Shown: positions 21,789 through 33,654, numbered from the stretch's first letter. The stretch is 64,000 bases of DNA from Anthoceros angustus (GCA_010909165.1 MU008163.1:1240001-1304000), one strand, 5' to 3'. Numbers and translations: made by a program. The notes: generated from the letters alone by a model not told the origin.

Positions 21789-22336
21789 GTGCGTGTCATT
21801 GCAGGTGGTTTGGCTGCAATGAGCGGTTTTGCTCGTCGGGCATATGTACCATGAATTTTGCCTTTTTCCCATTTGCACCAACAAGACATGTGCCCCGAAG
21901 ACTGCAGATGGATGTGGACACTGGTGGTATGTCGCAAAGGTTGGGACCTTCCAGCGCCATTGGAGCGAGGTGCAGTGAACAGCTCAAGGAGTGGAAATCT
22001 GAGTACCTTGAGCTGGTAAAGGATCCGGATGCATTGCTGTCCCGCCTTGAGAAGATCCGCCGTAGCCACCGCCAGGACATGCGGGCAGCAGCATCTCCAG
22101 GTGTGTGTAGAGGGGTGTGTGCCGAGGAATAGGGTTCTCCCTTTGCACCTGTGTTGCTTTCCCTCCAAAGTCTAATGCTATCATCGCGTTTTTTTCTGCA
22201 GCTTGCTATGAAAAAGCCGTCGGTGACAAGTGCCAGTCGCCGTGTTCCCATTCGGAACACGGCCACTCTTTTTGCCACCCCTGGCGGCGGCTCTTACGGC
22301 TCAGTTTTTGGCGTGCGGTCGAGAGCAGGGGTGCTT

Positions 22337-23945
22337 GGACCCCGCCCTCGGTGAAAAAAACGGCTCCAATGCAAGGGGGTCAATCTGGTGTAGGCCTCGA
22401 GAAGGTTGCAACAATGGAATTGCTGCAGGTTGATGACACCCACGCTGGAGCCGGATCACAGGAAGACCCAGTGGCTGTGGAACGAGGTGCAGTGTGGGGG
22501 GAGGCAGATCAGGAGGTTCATGGAGGTGATGACGTGGTTGGCGGCTTAGTGGACGACATCCAATCCCAAGCACTTGATGACTTTTACATGATGCGAAGTT
22601 TTGGACAACTTTGCAACAACGCCCACACGAGGCGGCGCCCAATGCGGAGGTGGAGAATGAGCCGCATGAGGTGAAGAAGGCCACATCCGAGGCGGGAAAA
22701 GGCCACACTTATAGTGGAGAATGCCACATTTGAGGTGGACAAGGACACATGAGGTGGATGGAGCTACCCGAGGTGAAGGCCACACCGGACAAATGCCACA
22801 CATGAGGTGGAGAATGACATAGCTCAGTTGAGAAGGCCACACTAGAGGTGGACAAGGACACGCTTGAGGTGGACATGGAGGGGCATCGTAGAGAAGGCCA
22901 CACCGACTGCACAATGCCACACATGAGGTGGAGAATGACACACTTGAGGTTGAGAAGGCCCCACTTGAGGTGGATAGGGACACACGAGGTGGAGAATGAG
23001 GACACATCTCATGAGGCGAAGGATGATGGACTGAAGTGGACAAGGACACATGTCGTGGAGCGGTGGGGTGGAGGTGTCGAACTGTCTGAGGCTGGAAATG
23101 TGAGTGGTGGGCAGGTTTGGTGCAAGATGGTAATAGTGAGGCCGCCGAGGGATGGGGACCCGCCCTCGGTGAAAAGCACTCCAATGCAAGGTCAATCGGT
23201 GTAGGCCTCGAGAAGGTTGCAACAATGGAATTGCTGCAGTTGATGACACCTGCGGGATCAGGAAGACCCGTGGGCGTGGAGCGAGGTGCGGTGTGGGGAG
23301 GCGGTCGGGAGGTTCATGGAGGTGATGACGTGGTTGGCGGCTTAGTGGGCGACATCCAACCCCAAGCACTTGATGACTTTTACATGATGCAGTTTTGGAC
23401 AACTTTGCAACAACGCCCACACGAGGCGGCGTGCGGTCGAGAATGAGCCGCATGAGGTGAAGAAGGCCACATCCGAGCGGAAAAGGCCACACTTATAGTG
23501 GAGAATGCCACATTTGAGGTGGACAAGGACACACAGGTGGAGAATGAGCCGCATGAGGTGGAGAATGCCACACATGAGGTGAAGGCCACACAGGCCACAT
23601 GAGGTGGAGAATGACATAGCTCAGTTGAGAAGGCCACACTAGAGGTGGACAAGGACACGCTTGAGGTGGACATGGAGGGGCATCGTAGAGAAGGCCACAC
23701 GACCGGACAAATGCCACACATGAGGTGGAGAATGACACACTTGAGGTTGAGAAGGCCCCACTTGAGGTGGATAGGGACACACGAGGTGGAGAATGAGGAC
23801 ACATCTCATGAGGCGAAGGATGATGGACCAAGTGGACAAGGACACATGTCGTGGAGCGGTGGGGTGGAGGTGTCGCACAGGCAGCGGGAAATGTGAGTGG
23901 GGTGGGCACAGGTTTGGTGCAGCATGATAATAGTGAGGCTGCCGA
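22337..23945. repeat. Tandem duplication of about 0.8 kb rich in GAGGTGGA units
   Basis: GGCCTCGAGAAGGTTGCAAC occurs at 22393 and 23204, and the sequences that follow stay alignable over the whole interval, including TGATGACTTTTACATGATGC and CCTCATGAGGCG-like blocks. A third start (GATGGGGACCCGCTC) lies at about 23949. Inside each copy 22650-23050 and 23450-23830 consist of about 18-base units such as GAGGTGGACAAGGACACA, which encode EV(E/D)(N/K).T in one frame. Copies differ largely through 1-6 base indels. Confidence 0.85.
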
Positions 23946-23949
23946 GGGG

Positions 23950-24439
23950 ATGGGGACCCGCTCTGGGAGTAGAGGCACGGAAGGCTCCAAAGACGACCAA
24001 ACCGAAGCATTCATCAAGACCGAAGACTAGTCACTTGTCCTCGGGAGTGCGAGAGTTGGAGCCTGGAGACAACTATATGGTACGTGCGGAGCCAGGCAAT
24101 GCAGAGAACGTTAAATTCTACCTCCTCAGGTGTGTCGAGGGTGTTCGCAGACTCGAAGCACGGCATGAAGACAAGTTTTGGAAGGGTCGCCCAATTCGCA
24201 AAGGCGCTGAGGTTGTTGAAGGTAATTATTATGTGGAAGTAGGGCCCGGGCTATACCAGCTTCTGAACAAGGAGAAGCTTGGGCAACTCTCTGCGTGCGG
24301 TGCATCGCGTGGCCGCAGCCAAAGTCGATGCCGGAGCGGACATGGATCCCACAACAAGAAGGACAAGCCCAAGTATTGGGTAAGCCCTACAGTGCTGGCC
24401 ACGCTAGAGGAAGCCCTAGAGGCACATGTCAAACGCTGA
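23950..24439 (+). pseudogene. C-terminal domain of a repeat-associated protein family
   Basis: The frame reads LEPGDNYMVRAEPGNAENVK, FYLLRCVEG, KFWKGRPIRKGAEVVEGNYY and LYQLLNKEKL. In my recollection, a family of repeat-borne proteins in bryophytes, lycophytes and ferns ends with this pattern: GD.vav..e..n..v.F.l.rc, W...f..Gd.vv.G.yY, Y.Ll. A minus-strand relative lies next door at 25400-27490. The N-terminal part of this plus-strand copy may be the two unassigned frames at 19651 and 21177. The family assignment is by memory only. Confidence 0.4.
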
Positions 24440-24889
24440 ACTGTAGGTGGCTAGACAACCGGACAATGGAGAGACTAGAAAAGACACCGCTTGACATACT
24501 TGATAGAATGCTGGACAATTTTGAAGTGCTTCATCAGAGAAACAATAGCGCCTCCCGCATGTACACAGGGAGAGCCTTCCTTCCAACACACACCACGCCT
24601 AAACACGCAAGAACAAACATGGGCCAGGAAATAACGAACTTCTCCCAAACACTAGATGGCCCTTTTCTTGGTCCCTTCTTAGAGACTAGCTTGACTTCAC
24701 TGATTGTGTATCCTCATCATCCTCGGTGGGCCACCGACGACGCGTGATCACCGACGCCTCGGCCGTGGCGACCCTTTCCGCATCGCTGCCGGATCCGGGT
24801 TGCCGCATCACCACCAAATGACTACGCAAGTCTTCCGGACACTTGCCCGAGGGTCGCCCGAGCCATGAATGGTCTCCGCCTACCATCTC

Positions 24890-25082
24890 GCATCCGCCAT
24901 CGCACCGACACCGCGCACCGCCATCGCACCGACACCGCGCACCGCCATCGCACAACACCGCTACCGCCATCGCAGCAACACCCGCGCCATCGCACAACAC
25001 CGCTACCGCCATCGCAGCAACACCCGCGCCATCGCGACACCGCGCCATCGCACAACACCGCGCCATCGCGACACCCGCACTG
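24890..25082. repeat. CGCCATCGCACC/ACAACACCG minisatellite
   Basis: Variable units built from CGCCATCGCA, CCGACACCGCGCAC and ACACCGCTACCGCCATCGCA are repeated over about 190 bases. The frames are threonine/histidine/proline-rich artefacts. Confidence 0.9.
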
Positions 25083-25399
25083 ACGTGGCCATGACTCACT
25101 TGCATCAATCTTTGGCTCTTCCAAGGTCTTCCACGAGATGGGGTTTTAAAAGGCGCTTAAGTTGGGCATTGTCACCCGCAAGGTCGCAAGTCAAGCAAAG
25201 TGCTCCGGATCCCAAGCGGAGTGGAGCGGGTCATCACGTGTGAATATGGCCACATCTTGAGCAACCACCATGGTATTTACAAGTTCGTCAAGGTCATTTC
25301 AATTTCGTTCGGCATATGTACAATTGAGGCCTTAGAGTCGACTACGAAAACACAAATGGGTTGGTTTCCCTCCTCACAAGCTCCTTAAAGGACTCGACC

Positions 25400-27490
25400 G
25401 TGTCCGAGTCAAGCACATACACTAATCGGCCTCCTTCCACGCGTTCCAAAAGTGGGAACTTGCAGTCTCCACGAGGATGAAAGAAGGGTGACCTCCGACC
25501 TCATGATCCAAAGTGTACACACAACCATCCGGCTCAACCCGAGTAGTATCGCCACAACCACCTTATCCTGGAGGAAATTTTGTCCGCTCAGGGACGTGGT
25601 AATGTGCTCGTGGTCACATGCACCGCAATGCACTTTGCCAAATAAAAGTTGAACCTTCGCCTCGGATCTCGTGACGCACCACAAAGTTGTCTCCAAGCTC
25701 CAAGAGGTGCAATTTCGAGACATCTTCACTAGCAACACCATTAGCGCAGGATCGGTGGCCCATCGGACCAACCGCATGTAGCGACATGGTGTGCGCCGTC
25801 TCGACCACCAACGCCTCCCTCTTGTCCGCCCCGAGTAATCGAATGCCATATGCATATAGGGCACGCCTCACATGCTCCATGGTCACCGCCCCATGCACAA
25901 AGACAAAAACACGCAAGATGCCGCATCTTGAGCCGAGGGTTGGTTGCATCCATGAGTCACCATATATGCTGGCATGCCTTTAGAACCCGGATTGGTGCAC
26001 ACCCCACCGCTGCCTGCGGTTGACTTCATTCTTTCCCACCAACCAAAAAACCCTTTGCACCTGCCTTTCTCCACTTGCATAGGAGGATGCAGCCCCATTG
26101 GATATACTGGACCGCAGGAAGTCGACAACGTCCGCGGCACTCTGCAGCCTTGTCGATGAAGGTGACACTCTTCGGCACGTAGTGCCCTCTTTAATATGGC
26201 ACCGCCTCGTGCTCCCCTTTCCGTGGCTCGACCCAAAATAGCTCCACAAAGATTCTCGCATCCTCCGGTTAGACTTGGGTACCGCCACAAAATAGCTTGG
26301 TCCTTAAAGCTGGCACCATCCGACCACATCCAATGCTCGTGGACTCTTGTATCCATTTGACAAGAGCTATCCCAATGTAGCATAAGGGCATCTTTGGACA
26401 AAGAGAGTGTCATGCATGTCATCACTAATGTAAAAGTGGTAAAACTTGAACATTACAGGGTCCTCCTCCACCACCGGCCCATCCGCATATATGTAACATG
26501 AACTAGAATAGTAACTTGATCACTATGCGATTGCATTGATTGTATCTCATTCGAACTTGAAAAGCATAGTTCGAAAAGTCCATAATGAAACTATCACATC
26601 CTCGAAACCAATCAATGCACTCAAACCTGTGGCTTGCCATCTTTGGACGTAGTCATGTGAAATGAAAGCAGTCAATTTATCCTTAAGAAATTCAATCATC
26701 GCCGACGGATGGGTTTCCCTGTAAACTAGCTTTATTCTGGACTTGGAGGTTCCGTCCTCATTCACTCCCACCTTCTGATATTCGAAGCACCGCCACTTCA
26801 GCTTCATCTCCGGCAAAATGCTTGTGAAACCTCCTTAGGACAGAGGGCCAGCTTGGAAACTCCACAGACGCTGCATTTACCAAGCAAACATTTTCGCCTA
26901 TGCCAGTCCTCATCTGGTGCTCTAGGGCATAAAATAGAGTGCACCATCTCTCGGACGGATGAAAACATCTCCGGCAAAATGCTTGTGAAACCTCCTTAGG
27001 ACGGAGGGCCACTTGGAAACTCCACAGTGCATTTACCAAGCAAACATTTTCGCCTATGCATCCTCATCCGGTGCTCTAGGGCATAAAGCAGTGCACCATC
27101 TCTGGACGGATGAAAACATCTCCGTCGCGTGGCACTTGTCCCCTCCTCGGGTTCCTCTCCACACACCCACGGTACACGTGCACACGAGGTGCACCTTTGA
27201 TGTGGCACGTGAAAGTATTCGTAGCGTCTTTCAAAATGCCATCTCGACATGGTACCGCAACAATGACATTTCTCTCTGTGGATTTGATGAAGAAGGGCTT
27301 CTCGAATGCTCGTTGGCCAATCTTGATATCCGGATTCTCCTTTGAAAGCGCAAAAACTCCGTCGCACATCACTCACGACAATGTATGCTCGTAACATCTC
27401 CTCTAAAAGCTGGGACACCAAGATGTGACCAAACAAAGTAGATAGAGTGGAGCGGTCAAAAAGGACACAGAGCCACATGAAGTGCCCCAC
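25400..27490 (-). pseudogene. Frame-shifted repeat-associated protein (core and C-terminus)
   Basis: Several minus-strand pieces appear in a consistent order: KLKWRCFEYQKVG then SHDYVQRWQ near 26800-26620; MLHWDSS and WSDGASFKDQA with RYPSLTGGC near 26400-26260; SYFGSSHGKG and LKRALR, SAADVVDFL near 26250-26100; and GDNFVVRHEI near 25660. These match a pattern I recall from a large uncharacterised family in non-seed plants, with WSDGc..QFK, FG.gHGKG..DGaGa..KR.LR and DVV.fl blocks. Here they lie in shifting frames, so the copy looks dead, unless the short indels are sequence errors. An internal 160-bp duplication adds to the damage. Confidence 0.55.
26835..27130. repeat. Direct duplication of about 160 bp
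   Basis: AAATGCTTGTGAAACCTCCT begins copies at about 26817 and 26977. Both continue through GGAAACTCCACAG, CATTTACCAAGCAAACATTT and GATGAAAACATCTCC. The two differ chiefly by short indels, for example an extra ACGC and an extra GTC in one copy. Confidence 0.85.
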
Positions 27491-27589
27491 TCACAAAGTG
27501 TGAGCCTTGTATATCCTCGAGTGAACTGAGCTACAAGAATGAACATTGCACGCAGAGCAAATGATCAGGAGCCATGGCAAAGGAGCGGG

Positions 27590-27860
27590 CCAATGATCGA
27601 GCTGTGGCAAATGAGCGAGCAGGGAACGACCAGAGCGAGCGAATGAGAAGGAGCCGAGCAAATGAGCAATAGCTGCAAATGACTGGAGCGAGCAAATGAC
27701 AAGGAGCGAGCAAATGACAAGGAGCGAGCGAGCAAATGAGCGAGTACAAATGACCGGAGCCGAGAAAATGAGCAATAGCAGGCAAATGACCATGGAGCGA
27801 GCAATGATCGTGGAGCCGGCAAATGACCAGAGCAAGAGCAACTAAACAAGAGCTGTGGCA
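27590..27860. repeat. GAGCGAGCAAATGA minisatellite
   Basis: Imperfect units of the type GGAGCGAGCAAATGAC are repeated about fifteen times. It splits the minus-strand repeat-associated gene into an N-terminal portion (28004-29104) and the core (25400-27490), and may lie in an intron of it or may be an insertion. Confidence 0.85.
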
Positions 27861-28003
27861 AGCATGGCGCAAGCAAAGAGATGAAGCGGTCAAGCAGCCA
27901 CGTGAGGAAACTCGAACATGCAGAGTGCAGTAAAGAAGCTACTGTGTCATCACATATAGTGATGATCCCGGCTTGAAACAAGTTAAAGGGTTAGTGGCGG
28001 TGT

Positions 28004-29104
28004 TCAATTGCAAGAATAGACTAGCTTGCACTGGCAAGGAGACGCGCCACCACAGCAGCGCCAAAGGGAAGCAAGAAAGAGAAATTGCGTGAATCGAATC
28101 ACCTGAGAGGTATCTAGGAAATGGATGATGTGCGTGCGGAAGACAAGAGGAGCCACCAGTCGCCGCCTCGCATCCTTGGAGTTGGAGGAAGGCCTTGACG
28201 CCGACTCCCAAAATTGCAAAACAGCTTCCTTAACCCCTTGGGGCAAACAATCGAAACGAGCCTTCCGTCCCCACCCACACCAGCGCGCCTCCTCTGGTGC
28301 ACTTTGCAAATCGCCGGGTTTGAAGATGGCGTGCCACAACTCTTCTTGACCCCAAGGACTCGGCCCAAGCCCCAATTGCTTGCCTCACGCCGTTAGTTAG
28401 CACAATATTCATAAAGGTTTGTCTTGCCTTCAAGTGATCGACGCTTGTACACTCCAGCTTTTCATGGCCGCCGATGTTTGAGCGAGGGATGTGGCTTCGA
28501 GCCTTCACCCCTACGAACAGGGAAGAATTCCTTGAGGCCACGAAGCTGGAAAAAGCATCTAACACCTTAGCCTTGCTATCGAATTGAAGTGGGCAGTTCT
28601 ACAACCGAAAACGTGGCCAAGTTCTCGAGCAATACGCCCACATTGTGCATCACAGCCCCATCACGACTGGTGAGATCCGCCCCTTTGCCGTGCACGGAAT
28701 CGCCTTGACCGCTCTGTGGATGAAAGAGGACCTGGTGCTGTTTGCCCTCGTAGACTAGTTCCCTCCTCACTCATTGAGGGTTCTTCATCCGGAGAAGCTG
28801 CCTCACACCCACCCTCTGCCGTATGATTATCACCGTGACAATCCTCCTCCATGCGAAGGACTGCTCCTGCCTCTTGCCTAACATCCGCTACGCACAAAGA
28901 TGCTCCATCTTCCACACGCAAAGATGCAACTCGAATTTGCTTTTCCCTCCACCGGCGCTTCCAGGCTGCGTGTTTTGCTCTCCTAAGTGCACCCGAGAGG
29001 GAGGCGCTGCTGGAGCCATTCAATTCCCTTGCCTCGGACGGGCTCCCTTCCGCCTCCTCGTGCACTTTGCAAATCGCCGCGGGTTTGAAGATGGCGTGCC
29101 ACAA
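28004..29104 (-). pseudogene. Frame-shifted N-terminal part of the repeat-associated protein
   Basis: The minus strand reads LPQGVKEAVLQFWESASRPS followed by SNSKDARRR and a HFLDTSQ block. This resembles the family's N-terminal pattern lp..v...v..fW...tr.spn.kdv.r, followed by HptH.l..sq. Further upstream a basic stretch (LRRAKHAAWKRRWREKQIRV) and acidic sequence occur. The region is duplicated in tandem, and the duplicate (29060-29810) carries the same basic stretch. Coding potential is broken by indels. Confidence 0.45.
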
Positions 29105-29810
29105 CTACTCTTGACCCCAAGGACTCGGCCCAAGGCGCTCCATTGCTTGCCTCACGTCGTTAGTTAGCACAATATTCATAAAGGTTTGTCTTGCCTTCAA
29201 GTGATCGACGCTTGTACACTCCAGCTTTTCATGGCCGATGTTTGAGCGAGGGATGTGGCTTCGAGCCTTCACCCCTACGGCAGCGGGGAAGAATTCCTTG
29301 AGGCCACGAAGCTGGAAAAAGCATCTAACACCTTAGCCTTGCTATCGAATTGAAGTGGGCAGTTCTACAACCGAAAACGTGGCCAAGTTCTCGAGCAATA
29401 CGCCCACATTGTGCATCACATGCCCCATCGACTGGGTGAGATCCCTTTGCCGTGCAGAATCGCCTTGACCGCCTGTGGATGAAAGAGGACCGTGTGTTGC
29501 CCTCGTAGACTAGTTCCCTCCTCACTCATTGAGGGTTCTTCATCCGAGAAGCCGCCTCACACCCACCCTCTGCCGTATGATTATCACCGTGACAATCCTC
29601 CTCCATGCGAAGGACTCGCCTCTTGCCTAACATCCGCTACGCACAAAGATGCTCCATCTTCCACACGCAAAGATGCAACTCGAATTTGCTTTTCCCTCCA
29701 CCGGCGCTTCCAGGCTGCGTGTTTTGCTCTCCTAAGTGCACCCGGAGAGGGAGGCGCTGCTGGAGCCATTCAATTCCCTAGCCTGCTCCGGACGGGGCTC
29801 CCCTTCCTGC
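28295..29810. repeat. Tandem duplication, period about 763 bp
   Basis: GTTAGTTAGCACAATATTCA occurs at about 28393 and 29158. The copies align over about 750 bases, from GTGCACTTTGCAAATCGCCG to GAGAGGGAGGCGCTGCTGGA. I compared about 450 bases by eye: nearly all differences are gains or losses of 1-7 bases next to C/G-rich words, with hardly any isolated substitution. Confidence 0.9.
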
Positions 29811-30009
29811 CTCTCCTCCCTCTCGCAGCTCACAGTACTGGGCACATGGTTCACACACGGGCACCGAGCGCCTCAAGCGCAAAGCAGGCTGGTGAAAGGT
29901 CTCGCAGGCGTGAAGATGGCAGGTTATGCTCTCATCGGTGACAAGTGCCGCACCAACATGGGTACTTACCATCTTTTGAAAATCCCGCTTAGACAAAACT
30001 TTGAAATAC

Positions 30010-30920
30010 AAACAAGTTCACTTTCGTGTTCCATGTTCACTTGACGGTTTCGTTTGAAATTCGCGGTACAACTTTGAAATTCCGCTTATTCCAAACTTTG
30101 AAATTTGAACAAGTTCCAACTTCATGTGACAAAGACTCACTTTTAGTGTTCTGTGTTCACTTGACGGTTTGCTTGAAATTCAAATGAGCTTGGTTGTGTG
30201 TCTTGTGCTCACTTTTGTATCCAAAGCTCACTTGTCCATCCATGATCAAGTAATTAAATACCAAATGCAAAATCATATCCTTAAGATCCGGCATTTCTGT
30301 GGACTTGTTGCCATGCTCTTAGTTTTGGGAAAAACTTGAATCACTTCGATCATTATTCTAGCGAGAAGAGTTTTTGAAGGTAAATATGTCCACATGTGGA
30401 CATATTTCCACGTTGCGTCCGTCCCCACATAATGTGGTCTACCTAACCGTGCTTGCACCCTGCACCAGTGGGGGAGAAGCAACCGCCTCCTATGTGCGCC
30501 ATGTAACTGGTCGTGGTGCCGGAGCAACACATACGATTTATGGCCTTGTGGCGTCTGACAACGCAGGAGCGGCCCTAAGTTGGGCGCCCACACCACCAGT
30601 TCATGGGGCAAATCGGTGGCCCCGCTGATCGAACCTGTACACGGTCACCTGCCGCGCCACCAAGTTAACGGCACGGCCATTTCCGGACCGACGCGCGCTG
30701 TTGAGGTAACCCCTCCACCAGGTTATGTGCCGGTTGGGGGGGGGAGTTTCCACCTTCACCTAATCTATCAATTCCGGATCTTCTACCGCCGATTTCTACC
30801 TCGACTCGTGGATTGGCTTTGAGAATTCCAGCTTGTGAGACAATCACTATCAAACAGGAAATCAAAGACCAGCCTAACGAGCAAGACCCTTCAAGAATGT
30901 ATATTCCGCTTACAAATTCA
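30010..30920. other. No gene seen; short TTGAAATTC repeats
   Basis: 30020-30190 contains several copies of ACTTTGAAATTC.GCTT and of TGTTCACTTGACGGTTT. 30400-30830 has an open frame with prolines and glycines but no recognisable motif. Confidence 0.45.
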
Positions 30921-31079
30921 GTGGTAGGATATGCTACTCCAGCATATGTATGGTCCTTAGATAGAAGGCTAAATGCTAAACATATAGAAGGCCAAAGGCC
31001 ATTGGCCATTTGTATACTTTGCCTTCTTTATGCTTGGCCTTTGGCCTTCTACATGGCTTATAGATAGCTTTGCTAGTGT

Positions 31080-31795
31080 CCCTAGGTGTCAGATCATAAA
31101 TACGAATATCCCAACAAACAAGTCTTATTAAGAATGGAAGGGAGTTGTCGAAAAACAAATTGATTAAGAGGTTGACATACATGAGGGTGGATTGGAAAAT
31201 AACACTGTGACAAGTTAAGCGAGAGATTGACACACAACAAGGTGGATTGAAAAATAACTTCTGATAGTGTGACAAGTTGAGCGAGAGGTTGACATACAAT
31301 AGGGTGGATTGGAAAATAACTTCTAATGTTGTGACAAGTTGAGCAAGAGGTTTACACACAATAGGGTGGATTGGAAAATAACTTATGACACTATGACAAG
31401 TTGAGCGAGAGGTTGACATACAATAGTGTGGATTGAAAAATGACTTATGACATAGCGAGGTTGACATACTATTAATAGTGTGGATTGAAAAATGACTTAT
31501 GATACAGTGACAAGTTAAATGAGAGATTGACATATAGTAGGGTGGATTGGAAAAGAGATTGATATATAGTAGGGTGGATTGGAAAAAACTTCTGACAACA
31601 CAGTGTGAGACAAGGGATTGCCACCGACATCCAAGGCTTTCAAGTTTATCAAAGAGGTAGAGTTTTGAAGCACTCATAAGTTTAGCATAGGCCCAAGTCA
31701 AATGCATACATACAACATATATGTGTAGGTAGATGAAACGATAACACTCACGGTCGCCGACTCGACTAAACATGCATGCAAGTTTGTCGCTTCAT
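31080..31795 (+). repeat. Left inverted arm with about seven 58-bp subunits
   Basis: The subunits start near 31200, 31265, 31330, 31393, 31450, 31508 and 31555. The copies differ in CACTGTGACAAG against TGACACTATGACAAG-like variants and in occasional deletions. The inner 200 bases (31600-31795) are unique and match the inner end of the right arm. Confidence 0.85.
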
Positions 31796-31875
31796 TATGC
31801 TAGATACCATTGAGCGCATTATTTGTCCGCCAAGACATCGCTGCCACTGCACACACACTGGACTAACGACGCGTA

Positions 31876-32325
31876 ATGAAACTGGTCACCGCCGACGGCT
31901 ATGTACAAGAAGTAGAGCCAGGGATAGCATGGCCCTTGATCCTAAACTGCTCACCGGGGCCCTTGCCTTTGTACGTGGCAGGTTCGAATGGTGCAAGGTT
32001 CCAACGCTTTGCGATACCCGCCCATGTGACGAGAGATGCTCTGAAGTCTATGATAGAGCCTTTTATTACAGAGGGCTTCAGCTCGGATCATGCAGTCAAC
32101 ACAACATCAGGGGATGTCGGTACTGGCCTGGCACAATGTGGGACCTCTCATCCGCCTCCGCCAGGCTCTGGGCACATTATGCCCCCTCATCAAGCTTGTG
32201 GGCAGCAATTAGTTAATCCCACTCACCGGAGAATACTGTTTGTGCACGATGAGCAAGACTCACCAGAGATTACGCAATCGGCTGATGAACCAAAAGCGTC
32301 AGGGGGTGGTGAAGGAAATGCATAA
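31876..32325 (+). CDS. Internal frame 1 of the fold-back element
   Basis: A 149-codon frame starting MKLVTADGYVQEVEPG and ending ADEPKASGGGEGNA. It is glycine/proline-rich in the second half. No domain is recognised. It overlaps the next frame, in another phase, by 86 bases; the two could be captured exons of one host gene joined by splicing or by a frame shift. Confidence 0.35.
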   Translation: MKLVTADGYVQEVEPGIAWPLILNCSPGPLPLYVAGSNGARFQRFAIPAHVTRDALKSMIEPFITEGFSSDHAVNTTSGDVGTGLAQCGTSHPPPPGSGHIMPPHQACGQQLVNPTHRRILFVHDEQDSPEITQSADEPKASGGGEGNA

Positions 32326-32770
32326 ACCATCGCATGGCAATAGTGAGCAGATAGATGAGCGTCCTGTTGAGGATTTGGTGGCCTTCATCGAAGGCGGCAA
32401 GAATAGTGAATCTAAGCAACGTAGCAAGCGAAACCGCAACCGCGACCGACGTAGAAAGGAGGTTGTGCAAACTCATGAAGAAGGCCCTGTCCTAGATGAG
32501 CAAACGCCGAATAGCTTGTGTAGGATACTGCCCAAACTGACTGCCGAGGCTATTACTCGAAAGGTGGCATTCATGCTTAACGACGATAATTACGTGAATT
32601 TCTTCGAGGATGGCTTGAACCCTGTGTCCCGGGCTCAACTGGATGAGAAGGTTAAGGATTTTGCCGAATCTTGCGAACAAGAACGACAGGAGCGGGCGTC
32701 GAGCTTGAGGCCAAAACTTAGGCCAATCTGGAAGGACGAGGTTTCTGAAATGTCTTCTGTGGATTTCTGA
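32240..32770 (+). CDS. Internal frame 2 of the fold-back element
   Basis: A 176-codon frame with a basic nuclear-localisation-like cluster (KQRSKRNRNRDRRRKE) near residue 58, then a regular-looking region (LCRILPKLTAEAITRKVAFM, LNDDNYVNFFEDGLNP, FAESCEQERQERA) and a short C-terminus ending SVDF. Composition and even codon usage suggest a captured host gene piece. No function can be assigned. Confidence 0.4.
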   Translation: MCTMSKTHQRLRNRLMNQKRQGVVKEMHKPSHGNSEQIDERPVEDLVAFIEGGKNSESKQRSKRNRNRDRRRKEVVQTHEEGPVLDEQTPNSLCRILPKLTAEAITRKVAFMLNDDNYVNFFEDGLNPVSRAQLDEKVKDFAESCEQERQERASSLRPKLRPIWKDEVSEMSSVDF

Positions 32771-33159
32771 TTCGCTAGCGGCAAGCAAGGTTATCTCAGA
32801 AAGCTGCAGCACATCTGCGTACAGATTTTATTTAGTCCTAGCGTTTGTATCTACAAATTTTGATTTAAACTCCTGAGCAATGTTGGAGCAATTTTGTCGG
32901 GGTGTATTTTTTGGGTTCAGTAGCTTCCGTTGCGTACCTAATGGTAAAGGGGGTTTTGTCGAGTGGGTTTTGTCGAGTGTGGTCTGTTACCTGCAATACT
33001 CCTGCCTCTGGACTCTCCTATGCTGAAGACACCAGGCAACTGGTTTCTTTTTTCCCCTTGTCACATACCTCTGTCCCCGCACAAGAAAGCTTATTTTTCT
33101 GGTTGATAGGGTTGAAGGTTACAAGGGCTTTGCCAATGCCTTTTATGGTTTGGAAAATG

Positions 33160-33612
33160 GAGTGACAAACTTGCATGCATGTTTAGTCGAGTCGGTGACG
33201 GGTGGGTGTTATCCTTTCATCTACCTAAATTCATGCATTTCACTTGGACCTATGCTAGTGCTTCAAGAGTTTATTGTTGCCTCTTTGACAAACTTGAAAG
33301 CGTTGGATGTCGGTGCCAATCCTTTGTCTGGCACTATGCTGTCAGCAAGTTATTTTTCAATCCATTGTATGTCAATTTCTCACTCAACTTGTCACTCTGT
33401 CATAAGTTATTTTCCAATCCACCCTGCTGTATGCCAACCTCTCACTCAACTTGTCATAGTATCACGCGTTATTTTTCAATCCAACCTCATGTAATAATAT
33501 TAACCTCTTGCTCAATTTGTTTTTTGAACAGCTCCCTTCCATTCGTCATGGACTTGCTTGTTGGGAAATTCGTAGAATTCGTATTTATGATCTCTGGGCT
33601 AACAAATTAAAG
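33160..33612 (-). repeat. Right inverted arm
   Basis: Reverse complement of the left arm with about three instead of seven 58-bp subunits. The inner end carries GACAAACTTGCATGCATGTTTAGTCG, the mirror of the left inner end, and the outer end stops near AACAAATTAAAG. Confidence 0.85.
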
Positions 33613-33654
33613 ATATCAATCAGTGATAAGATATGCTACTCCAACATATGTACG

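Noticed and set aside
22546-24017. Large serine/histidine/proline-rich minus-strand frames (up to 216 codons)
   Set aside because: They are the reverse reading of the GAGGTGGA/ATGAGGTGGAGAATG repeats, open in several phases because of repetition.
27491-27981. Leucine/serine-rich membrane-like minus-strand frames
   Set aside because: Product of the GAGCGAGCAAATGA minisatellite in three phases.
30976-31773. 265-codon minus-strand frame rich in SLxLSHxxxFNP repeats
   Set aside because: It is the reading of the 58-bp subunits of the inverted arm; the repeated peptide reflects the DNA repeat.
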